A stretch of 64,000 nucleotides of DNA. Origin: Caenorhabditis remanei (Eukaryota; Nematoda; Chromadorea; Rhabditida; Rhabditidae). The stretch spans positions 22,010,001 through 22,074,000 of the forward strand of contig NC_071332.1 of assembly GCF_010183535.1 (NCBI RefSeq). The letters are read 5' to 3'. Made by a program: the position numbers and the translations under genes. Positions 20,138-29,233 of this stretch are shown here, in pieces. Positions within the stretch are counted from its first letter, which is position 1. Every line of letters begins with the position of its first letter. Under the pieces are notes generated by a model. The model saw nothing but the letters and a program-made list of their open reading frames with translations, ran no database searches and was not told the DNA's origin.

Positions 20138-23100
20138 TTAAGCCATTGAGTTGGAGCTTCCAGAAGTCGACGCAACAATCTCATCGCCATCCTCCACCGT
20201 GTTCGTCGGCTTATCCTCCACATCGTCCCTATCGTCCGAGATTTTCGCGAAGAGATTCTTGAAACGCTTCTTATCCTTCGCATTCTGATCACGAATTGTC
20301 GTCTTGCACACGAGGATTTGTTGAGCGGCCGCCTGGAAACACAAATCCGTTTCAGGCATGTCCGCGAGGTGCGGTTCCCCGCGGTTCTCAAGTTGAGACT
20401 TCTCAACTAGAGGCACGCGCCGCAGCACGCGACGCACGCGGTGGGGCGCACTTGCGCTGGCAGCCGGCCGCGTCTTTTGAACGGGATAAAGCGAAATAAG
20501 ACTATTCTACGGGGTTTCTCGTGAATATTGTTCATTCTTTCGCATATTTTCTCAAAAAAACGAACGAAAAAAAGATTTATTGATTTTTTTCACATCGTAT
20601 CACGTTTGAGTTGAGAAAATATGCGAGAAAAGTGAATAAAACCACTATTACACAATGAGATTGAAAATACGAAAGAATTTGAACAAACTCGAGCACTAAA
20701 CACAATTATAATGATAGATAAGACAATTTTGGACAAAAACATATATAATACACTTTCGAAGTAGAGGAAAAACATCTATTTTCATCATTTTCGCTTGACT
20801 CTTTGACTACGCTTTGACTACGCCTTCGCTTGACTCTTTGACTACGCTTTGACTACGCCTTCGCTTGACTCTTTGACTACGCTTGGCTCTTTGACTCACT
20901 TTACCAAATACGGGGCAAATACTTCTTCACTATTTTATGGCAGATTTCAATCTCATTGTGTAATAGTGGTTTTATTCACTTTTCTCGCATATTTTCTCAA
21001 CTCAAACGTGATACGATGTGAAAAAAAATCAATAAATATTTTTTTCGTTCGTTTTTTTGAGAAAATATGCGAAAGAATGAACAATATTCACGAGAAACCC
21101 CGTAGAATAGTCTTATTTCGCTTTATCCCGTTCAAAAGACGCGGCCGGCTGCCAGCGCAAGTGCGCCCCACCGCGTGCGTCGCGTGCTGCGGCGCGTGCC
21201 TCTAGTTGAGAAGTCTCAACTTGAGGTGCGGCCGTAACCTCATACCCGGACATGCCTGATCCGTTTGTAGGTCTTTCAATGAAAGAGATGGATTAAGTCC
21301 AGGTATCAATCGGATGGACTATGAAGAGGGATTAGTGCGGGGCTCGCGAGCTACGAATGACGTATCCAGTAAATCAAAAGTCGTGTGATCTCTATAAACT
21401 ACAAAGGAAGTACGTAAATCCGCTAGAATTTGACAGAATTTAATCGAAGAATGTGACAAATCCGCAACAAATTTTTCAATTTTCACAAATTCTTGATGAC
21501 AGAAAAGCTCCGCCCAAAGAGCACGGTGGCCACATTATTCTGCTCTTTTCTCACGGTGAGACGATGTCTTACCTTATTATCCGGCTCGACTTGAACAATC
21601 TTCTCGAACAACTTCATCGCATCACGGACCTCGCTCATCGTCAAAAGAGCGGTAGCCTTTCGGTACAACGCCTTCACGTTGTCAGGCTTAGTCTCCAACA
21701 CCTTATCACACCACTTGATGCATTCCAGATTCTCATTTTGTTTCGAGCACACCAAACTCAAGTTGAGATACGCTCCATTGAGAATCGTCTCGCGCTCGGC
21801 CATCTTCTCCGGATCCGTCGATTTCTCGTATTCCAACACCTCCTCGGCACGCTTGTACTTGTTGTAGGCCAGTTTAAGATTTCCCTTCTGCAAGTACATC
21901 GTACCACGGTCCTTGGCATTCTTGGCGGCCTCCAACTTCTCCTCGGCACTCATCTCCCATGTGGCCGGCACCTTTTCGAATTCTTTAAGGAAAATGGTGA
22001 ACTCGAGTGGCGCATTGACTGGGATATTCGATCCGGCTGGCGGATTGTTTCCGTAAGTGTACTTGTGTCCGCGAATCTCGATTTTCGACTTCTCGCCGAG
22101 TTGGAAACGACGGAGAGCCCGCTCGACACCTTCTGGAAGTCCCTCTTCGGATCCCTCGCCAATGTGGAAGGTGACCTCGCGGTTGTAGAATTCGGTGCCT
22201 TGATAGGTTCCGACGCAGTGAGCTAGAATGAGAAAATCGATTATTTCGTATAAATTTCGTCTAGTTCTCTGATTTTTGAACTGCGTCTCATTGCCTAAGT
22301 TCTTGAAACCGAGAAAATTCGATTTTCCAGCCCATTACGATGAATTAGGACGGGAGAGAACCGGTTCTCTAGCAATAAAAATAGTCAATTATAGCGTTTT
22401 CCGGGTCGATTACAGTCTTTCTAAAGACACCGTAAATGTTGAGTGTTTGAACGGGCAAGTCGATCATTCTGAAGTTTTCGCCCAGAAACTTCGACTTTCA
22501 CTTTTTTTAGTCACATATTTCGCTATTTCCTGGTTTTAAAGATATTTTCAAACTTGCAAACGCGCCGGCGCGTAACTCGGTTCAAACTCAATGCAATGAA
22601 CTGAAAAATATAGCAAAATGTAAATCTCAGCGAGCTCCATACTTGTCAAATCACGGGCCGGCCCGCGGGCCGGCCCGCAGGGCCCGGAACCAAAAAATTA
22701 TTTTTGAAAAATAGAATTGAAAGTCTTGGAAATTAAATTTTTTCTTCGGTCTATACTAAATCAAGGTCGGGGGATTCGATTAGACTACTTTCAGAAGCCT
22801 CCAGCAAGTTCTTGATCCTGATTCTGATCATCGGCTGATCATCACAGAGACTTTGAGAGGCTCAAAGTTTATAGTGACAAAATAACTTATTCTGACAATT
22901 TCCGTTTGCACTTGTTGTCTTTTTATAATTTCTAATCAATAATATGTTTGCCATAAAGTAGTAAACGAAAAAACAATGGGAAAACGACGAAAATTTTTTT
23001 TTTCAATATTTTGACGGGCCGAACGGGCCGGGCCGGAAGATTTTTTTAGCGGGCCCGGCCCGGCCCGGCCCGTGACAAGTATGGCGAGCTCTATCTTTCT

Positions 23101-23739
23101 GATATAGTACGGACAGGTTTTTTGGGCTCTTTTTCCCGGCCCGTTCTATATCAGAGAGATAGAGCTCGCCGAGATCTACATTTTGCTATATTTTTCAGTT
23201 CATTGCATTGTTTGAACCTAGTTACAGCGCCGGCCCGGTTTGCAAAGATGAAAATACATTTTCATCATCATTTTCTTACCTACAACTCTGCTGGTATCAT
23301 TCGGATACGAGTTCTTGGATCCCTCAACAATAACAGTCCTCTGAATAGTTCCATCTCGATCCGGCGAGATGTCCTCAGCACTCCACTCGAACAACTCCAC
23401 CTCGAAAACCAAAGTGGCACCGCCTGGAATCTTCGGTGGTGATCCAGCGTCTCCGTAACCGTAATCCGATCGAATCGTGAACTCGGCGACCTCTCCCTTG
23501 GTCATAGTGGCCACTCCGAGATCCCATCCCTTGATGACATTTCCACGACCGAGGTTGAAAGTGAACTGATCTCCTCTATCGCGGGATGAGTCGAACTTCG
23601 TTCCGTTCTCAAGGGTTCCAACGTAATGCACTTTGACGGTGGTTCCGGTCGTCGGCTTGACGATTCCTTGTCCCTCCTTCTTGACGAGTTTCAGCACTCC
23701 GCCGTCTTGTTTAGGGGTGATGTCGATTTTCTCAGCCAT
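20138..23739 (-). CDS. fkb-6: FKBP-type peptidyl-prolyl isomerase with TPR (FKBP4/5-like)
   Basis: Three exons, 23280-23739, 21573-22222 and 20138-20332, give 434 residues. The first FKBP domain (about 10-125) is canonical: VKVHYVGTLENGTKFDSS, GRGNVIKGWDLGV and YGYGDAGSPPKIPGGATL retain the proline-isomerase pocket. A second, diverged FKBP-like domain follows (about 150-255, FHIGEGSEEGLPEGVERALR). Residues about 260-370 form TPR helices (AKDRGTMYLQKGNLKLAYNK, KWCDKVLETKPDNVKALYRK), the Hsp90-binding module of FKBP51/52. The Ser/Asp-rich C-terminus is the least conserved. It acts in the cytosol/nucleus as a co-chaperone in the known family. TTTCAG about 35 bp before the ATG is a likely trans-splice site. 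Both large introns hold repeats. The symbol rests on family and remembered C. elegans synteny with exos-7. Confidence 0.92.
20340..21270. repeat. Large inverted repeat in fkb-6 intron 2
   Basis: Two arms of about 280 bp, 20387-20666 and about 20944-21225, are nearly identical in opposite orientation; one starts CTCAAGTTGAGACTTCTCAA and both include GCCGGCCGCGTC and TTTCTCGTGAATATTGTTCA. The similarity extends loosely outward to GGCATGTCCG / CGGACATGCC. The ~275-bp spacer contains a 35-bp tandem repeat of 'TTCGCTTGACTCTTTGACTA' units at about 20790-20895. The transcript could fold into a very long hairpin. Confidence 0.85.
22550..23240. repeat. Palindromic repeat in fkb-6 intron 1, split by a hAT-like insertion
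   Basis: Outer arms read 'CTGAAAAATATAGCAAAATG' near 22600 and the reverse complement 'CATTTTGCTATATTTTTCAG' near 23178-23197. The same arms occur at 26714-27485 and 38130-38560. A second element sits between them at 22638-23083. Confidence 0.7.
22638..23083. mobile_element. hAT-like GC-rich non-autonomous element, second copy
   Basis: 446 bp bounded by CATACTTGTCA / TGACAAGTATG, identical to the ends of the element at 17503. Exact 8-bp target duplication GCGAGCTC at 22630-22637 and 23084-23091. GC-rich GGGCCGGCCC blocks at both ends and an AT-rich unique middle; no transposase frame. Confidence 0.82.
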
Positions 23740-24958
23740 CGCGTGGATTTGGAGAGAGTTGGGTTTTTGGTACTGAAACGTTGCGATTTTTTATATTACG
23801 ATAAGTTCAGGGTCACGGGGTTAACGGTTGGCAGAGAAATAGAGCGAATACACGTAGAAAAATGCGTTTTCAAGACGTTTTCTAGCCAATTTCAGCGCTT
23901 TTCACCTTGTTTTCTATAGAAATCTGCTGAATACGCTCTAATTGTGGTAAAGCTGGTGTTATTTAAAGAGGATTAGCAAGCACAGATCATTTTTTCGCAA
24001 GAAAATTCATTGATTTTGGCTTTTTTCGTGTGTTTTTCGTAGTTTCGATTTCATTTTTCACCTGTTGGCTTCTCGCGCGACTCCTGGGAATGGCGGCTTC
24101 CGCGAATTTTTTTTCGTTTTTGAACAGATTTGATTGATAAAATTACGCTTTCTTTCAATCGCGCCGAGCACATTTATTATCGAAAATCGAGATTTTTAAC
24201 GGTAAAATAGCGAAAAGTTAATGATTACAACTGAAAACTCCTCAACTCACAAAAATTTTCAGTTTTCGCGCTGAAATTATATAAATTATAGTCATTTTTG
24301 CCTATATTTAACGTTTTCAGCCTCTAATTTATCGAAAACATATGAAAAATGGGGAAAACCCGATTTCGCTACTTTTTCTAGTCGGAAAGCTAGTTTCGCA
24401 TGAAAATTGATAATATTATGCTTCCTTCCAGTCTCGCTGAGCGCATTTATTATCAAAAATCGCGAATTTGTACGGAGAAATAGCGGCATAACTGAAAACT
24501 CCACAACTCACGAAAATGTTTATTTTTCGTGCTGGAATTATACCAATTATGGTCATTTTTGCCTATTTTTACCGTTTTCAGACCAAAATTTAGCAAAAAC
24601 AGATGAAAAACGGAAAAATTCGCACCCGGAAGCTCAAAAATCATCATAAAGCTCCAACTTCTCGAATAATCCACGCCTACATGGGCTCTAGAAAATTCTA
24701 TTCTCCTGCTCGTCAATTCTGCTGCCTAGTCCGCAATCGGTCACGTTGGTGTGTTTGCGTACAATACACCGAGTGCCGAACGCCGGCGTCCTTGACCGTA
24801 GCCTGAAAAAGAATTCGATTTCTTCGGAGGGTTCTCGTTATCTCTGTTCCCCATCGATTTTCGTCGTTTTACTTGAGAAAAAATGAAGAAAATAGAATGA
24901 AAAGTAGTTTTAAAAGCTTTAAAAAGACATTTTCAGTAATTTGCCGCCATTGAACGCT
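23740..24958. other. Divergent promoter region between fkb-6 and the ARMT1-like gene
   Basis: The two genes are transcribed away from each other. The region has two related AT-rich blocks at about 24150-24380 and 24400-24620 that share 'TGAAAACTCC(T/A)CAACTCAC' and 'AATTATGGTCATTTTTGCCT'-like strings, so a local duplication of about 250 bp is likely. A + strand TTTTCAG at about 24930-24936 may be the trans-splice acceptor for the downstream gene. Confidence 0.5.
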
Positions 24959-27900
24959 ATGAACATCACCGATGAGTACGATCATTTGGCACCGAAGTTG
25001 ATTGGAAAGAAGGAGGGGTTAGTAATTAAATTTTTTAACGGGATTTTCTAGATTGTAGCAGTTTTATAGCAACTTTGATTGATTTTCCATTAATTTTCCA
25101 GCACATTTGCCTACTTCACTGTTCGTGATCGTTGGCCAAAGATCGTCACTAGCCTTGTGGATCAATTGGCTCGGAGACGAGCAGAACTCATCGAGCAGTA
25201 TGGAAATGTAGGTTTTCTGATAAAGCTTTAAAAAAATGATATATTTGCTATTATTCAGATAAAAATTTCCTCTCCAAAAGAGATTTTGAGAACGTTTGAA
25301 TTTGAAAAAAACCTGAAATTAGGCGGTGATCTTGAATGAGGACTAGGGCTTAGTAGATTTAAGTTTTGGTTGGATCTGATATTTTATCAATAGGAAGAAG
25401 ATACTGGGAATTTTTCAAGCATATATATAGCTTGAATTCAAGTAAAAATGTTCAGAAAATTTCCAGTTTTGAAAAAAAAAATCCTCCAATTAAAAAAAAA
25501 AACTTCATAATTGTTCTTTTCCAGGGTGTCGAAAGAGACATTGCTGACATACTCGAAAAGTTTGCTAAACTTCGCTACGAGATCATGACCGACAAAGCGT
25601 TGTGCAATCTCTGTGAAGACCGTCTGGACGGGAGGAAATGGCGAGAGATGTTGAATGATATGCGGACAGGGATCATGGTAAGAATTAATTTACTAGGGAA
25701 GGTCATGGGACGTTATATATATATATATATCATTGGAAAGCTGAGAAAACGTTGATTTCAAATATATATTCAGTTTTTGCCCTCGAAGCCTGGTATTCAA
25801 GAAAAACGAGATCAAAGATCGGAAAATATAGAGAACTAGCGGGCCAGAAAAATAATGATTTGTCATTTTTCTGAATTTTTATCTTTTTTTTTCGAATATC
25901 AGGCATCGAGCGCAAAAACTGAATATGTATTTGAAATCAGCGTCTTCTCAGCTTTCCAATGATATAGGTCACGTCCCATAACTCCTAACTGACTCCATGA
26001 CTTTTCCTAGTTAGTGCAGAATTATTCTACGGTAGATCTACAGTAACCCAATCAGTATTTTTCAAAACGACCATAACCTGATCTCACAAAAAAACAAAAA
26101 TTAAAAAAATTTTCAGCCCAACGACACCGAGGAGCTGACCTACTTCAAGGGACCATGGCTCTTCGTCGAGTGTTTCCTGTACCGCTACATTTACAGCGCA
26201 TTCAATATCACTAACCATTTGGGACAAATGGATTATTTCGAGGAGTCGAAGAAAAAGAACTTCATGGATCAGTGAGTCTAAATAGTTTTCACAATTTAAA
26301 AAAAAAACTTAATTACAGTCTCCCACAAATCGAGGAGTCCGCCGCGTTCCTCATGAAAATCTCCGCGAAAGATGCTCCAGTTCACGAGCTCTTCGGAATT
26401 AACACGATACTCAAATCGAGTTTGTGGGGAAACCGTGCGGATATGTCGTTGACTGGTGGTGATGATCATACCATGGTGAGTACAGTAGGAAAAACAGTTT
26501 TCTTGCCAAAAAATCTCATTCTAAAATCCCTGGCATCCCGAAAAACGGCGTGTGTGTGGAATGGAAAAAATCGAAATGTTTTGCGCGGATTCATCCCGGA
26601 AACCATGGGAACAGGTCATACTCATTATGAGTGTGTGAGTACAATGAGAGACGCAGAGTCTAGTGCATTAGCAGAGATAGAGAGAGGGAGGGGTAATTAG
26701 CAGACTTGTAAAGGCTCATAACTCGCTTCAAACTGAGTTTTATAAACTGAAAAATATATGAAAATGAAGATATCGACGAGTTCTATATGTATCCTTGACA
26801 TAATACGGGATGGGAAAAAGTGGCAATTTTTTTAATATACACTTTTCTGGAAGCTGGAAATGTGAGGATTCTGAAAATCTACATTTCATGGGTCTTGGAG
26901 GAAAAATTAGGGAGATATGGTAGGGTTTATGAGTCAGGGAGTCGATGGCAAGACTCATATTTCGAAAATTTCAGAACATTATACTTTCTCAAAGCTGAGA
27001 ATCCGCTGATTCTGAAAATCTAGGTTTCATTGGTCTCGGAGAAAAAATTAGGGAAATACGGTGGGTTCTGAAGTTTGGAGGTTTCATTGGTGAGCCTCGA
27101 GTCACCCAAAGTTTCAAATATGAGCCTGATTTCAAAAATGTCAACGTTATACGTCTCCTAGCGAAACGTGCCAAGCTTTATATTCATACTTGTAAACCGG
27201 GCTTGAAAAAAGTGCCAAAACCCCCGAAATTTCCATAAAAACTACTATGAGCCCGACCCGGGGCTCATAGTAGGTAGGCATCCGGCTCCCAATTTTTGCT
27301 CCGAGACCAATGAAACGTAGATTTCCAGAATCCTCACATTTCCAGCTTCCAGAAAAGTATAATCATGCTTATATTTACCAAAAAAACTACTTGCCACTTT
27401 TTTCGGCGCGTAGTAGTCCACATAACTCTCCGAGATCTACATTTTGGTATATTTTTCAGCTTATAAAACTCAGTTTGAAGCGAGTTATAGCCCGGGAAAA
27501 TTACAGAGTTTCTAAGAGATATCATTGAATTCTAACTGTGATCGTTCTAAGAACTCTATTTTTTCAGAAAATGTCTTCAATCGCTGCATCCTCGAAACTC
27601 GCCGACTTTGTCCTCATCGACGACGTCAATGAGTTGATCTGTAAGGTCCTTGGACCCCTTCAAATCAACGAGAAAAAACTCAAAAACCGTCGCGTTGACA
27701 TCGTGTTGGACAACGCCGGTGTTGAGTTAGCCGGTGACTTGGTGCTCGCTGAGTTCCTTCTCGCTCGTGGATTCGCTGACAAAGTGATTGTCCATGGAAA
27801 GGCGATCCCATGGTTTGTCAGTGATACCACTGAGAATGACTTCAATTGGGTTGTCGACCAATTGAAAGAGGCTGGTCCGGAGAGCACGAAATTCGGAGAG

Positions 27901-28559
27901 CAGTTGAAGAAACGAATTGAAAATATGGAGATAATTTTCAAGTGTGATCTCTTCTGGATCTCACCACACCCCTACTATATTATGGAGAAAGAGGCGCCCG
28001 AGCTTTTCGAAGAGCTCACTACGGTAGGTATCCTGAAATTTCTAGACCACTTGACCACTTGTTCATCTTCTTCCAGTCCTCACTCTTAATCTTCAAAGGA
28101 GATCTCAATTACCGTAAACTGGTCGGTGACCGCGATTGGGATCTCGATACATCGTTCAAAACCGCGTGTCGTGGATTCGCACCGTGTCCATTCTTCGCGT
28201 TACGAACGCTTAAGGCGGAGACTGTCGCCGGGCTCAGTGCGGCCTCAATTGATAAGTTGTTGGCGGTAAGTGAGAGTTTTCTAGGCCATCAACTTCAACA
28301 CGATGAGGCCAGGAATACCAAAGCAGCCGCGCTCTATTGACAACGATGGTGCATTTTTTTGACGCATTTGACGCAAAAAATGTACCATCCTTGTCAATAG
28401 AGCGCGGCTGCATTGGCCTCATCGTGTGAGTGGCCTAAGAGTTTTCTAGGCCATGAAGGCTCGGATTCTGAAATTTTTTCTCTTTTTCAGAAATTCGACG
28501 AGGACAACTCATGGATGACGTCAGGAGAATATGCCGTCTGCCAATTAGGCGGCGTTTAA
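24959..28559 (+). CDS. DUF89 / ARMT1-like damage-control phosphatase
   Basis: Eight exons (24959-25017, 25102-25207, 25525-25677, 26117-26271, 26319-26475, 27568-28023, 28077-28265, 28491-28559) in consistent phase give 447 residues, the usual length of the DUF89 family. Landmarks: ELIEQYGNGVERDIADILEK near the N-terminus; the metal/phosphate-site motif DIVLDNAGVELAGDLVLAEF; KVIVHGKAIPWFVSDTTEND; and IFKGDLNYRKLVGDRDWD, the signature of the family. ARMT1 relatives are metal-dependent phosphatases acting on sugar phosphates and were also reported as protein carboxyl methyltransferases. It is cytosolic, without signal or membrane segment. Introns 3 and 5 hold MITEs; intron 7 holds a hairpin. 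Confidence 0.9.
25693..26010. repeat. Palindromic MITE, CTAGGGAAGGTC family, in an ARMT1-like gene intron
   Basis: Starts CTAGGGAAGGTCATGGGACG and ends with the complement TCCATGACTTTTCCTAG. Inner arms CATTGGAAAGCTGAGAAAAC and TCTTCTCAGCTTTCCAATGA pair. The element is flanked by TTA on both sides, a possible 3-bp target duplication. Confidence 0.8.
26714..27485. repeat. Palindromic repeat with internal tandem units, ARMT1-like gene intron
   Basis: Outer arms 'AACTCGCTTCAAACTGAGTT' (about 26718) and 'AACTCAGTTTGAAGCGAGTT' (about 27465) are inverted copies. The interior carries reverse-complemented copies of the ~160-bp unit found in the lectin intron 18700-19290. A similar outer arm pair is in num-1 at 38130-38560. 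Confidence 0.75.
28299..28427. repeat. Perfect-looking hairpin in the last intron of the ARMT1-like gene
   Basis: CACGATGAGGCC and GCAGCCGCGCTCTATTGACA pair with TGTCAATAGAGCGCGGCTGC and GGCCTCATCGTG around a loop rich in A and T (TTTGACGCATTTGACGCAAA). Stem about 50-55 bp with few mismatches. Confidence 0.75.
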
Positions 28560-29233
28560 CCATTTTTCTTTCTCGCTTTTTTTTTCATTTTCACAGCATT
28601 GCGAGGCGTAAGGTCGCGAAATCGCGCTCCGTCGCACTAAGGCGCCAAATTCAAATTTTACGTTTAAACCGCGAAAATTCAAATTTTTTCGTTACGCGCC
28701 TTACGCGTCGTGCTTTTCTCTCACCTCTAAAAAATTAATCGCATTTTTCTAAACTTTCGCTTCTTCCCATAACTTCTCGAGCTATTTCTTCTGATCTATT
28801 CATTTTTCTTTTCTTTTTTTCGCGCCATTTTTTTTCATTTTCTGAGTAGCTTTTCCCTAAAATTATCTTCTCTCACCCCAAGGGCTTATATATATTTTTG
28901 TGTGTGTGTGCATTTTCGCTGCGTCGCTACGCAGCGAATTCTATAATATTGTGTGAACCATCGTCTAGTTTTAGTTTCCCTCCATTTTCAATCTGTCTGT
29001 CCAGATTACCCTTCCCCTTATTTATTTCTCGTTTCTGAAATAGTATTAATCCATAAAAGTTTGTAGAAAAACCTTTCTTGTCGTTGGAGCCAGCTTCAGA
29101 GCTTCATCTGAAAAAATTGTGGATTTTAAGGCTGTGAAAGCCGTAAATATATCAATTAGAAATTCATAATGAGACCAACAACAAAATAGCGGGAAAAACA
29201 AAAATTCAAAAAAACGAAAAAAAATTGAATAAA
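28560..29233. other. Convergent 3' region between the ARMT1-like gene and exos-7
   Basis: AT- and T-rich 3' flank; contains GTGTGTGTG at about 28900 and palindromic GCTGCGTCGCTACGCAGC at about 28918-28935. No exon seen. Confidence 0.45.

Noticed and set aside
20590..21205. Frames of 60-118 codons in the fkb-6 intron
   Set aside because: They fall in the inverted repeat, so each arm mirrors the other; no independent evidence of coding.
27538..28089. Reading the ARMT1-like exon through to a stop at 28089
   Set aside because: A GTAGGT donor at 28024 and the next exon restore the conserved IFKGDLNYRKL motif; the read-through tail is intronic.
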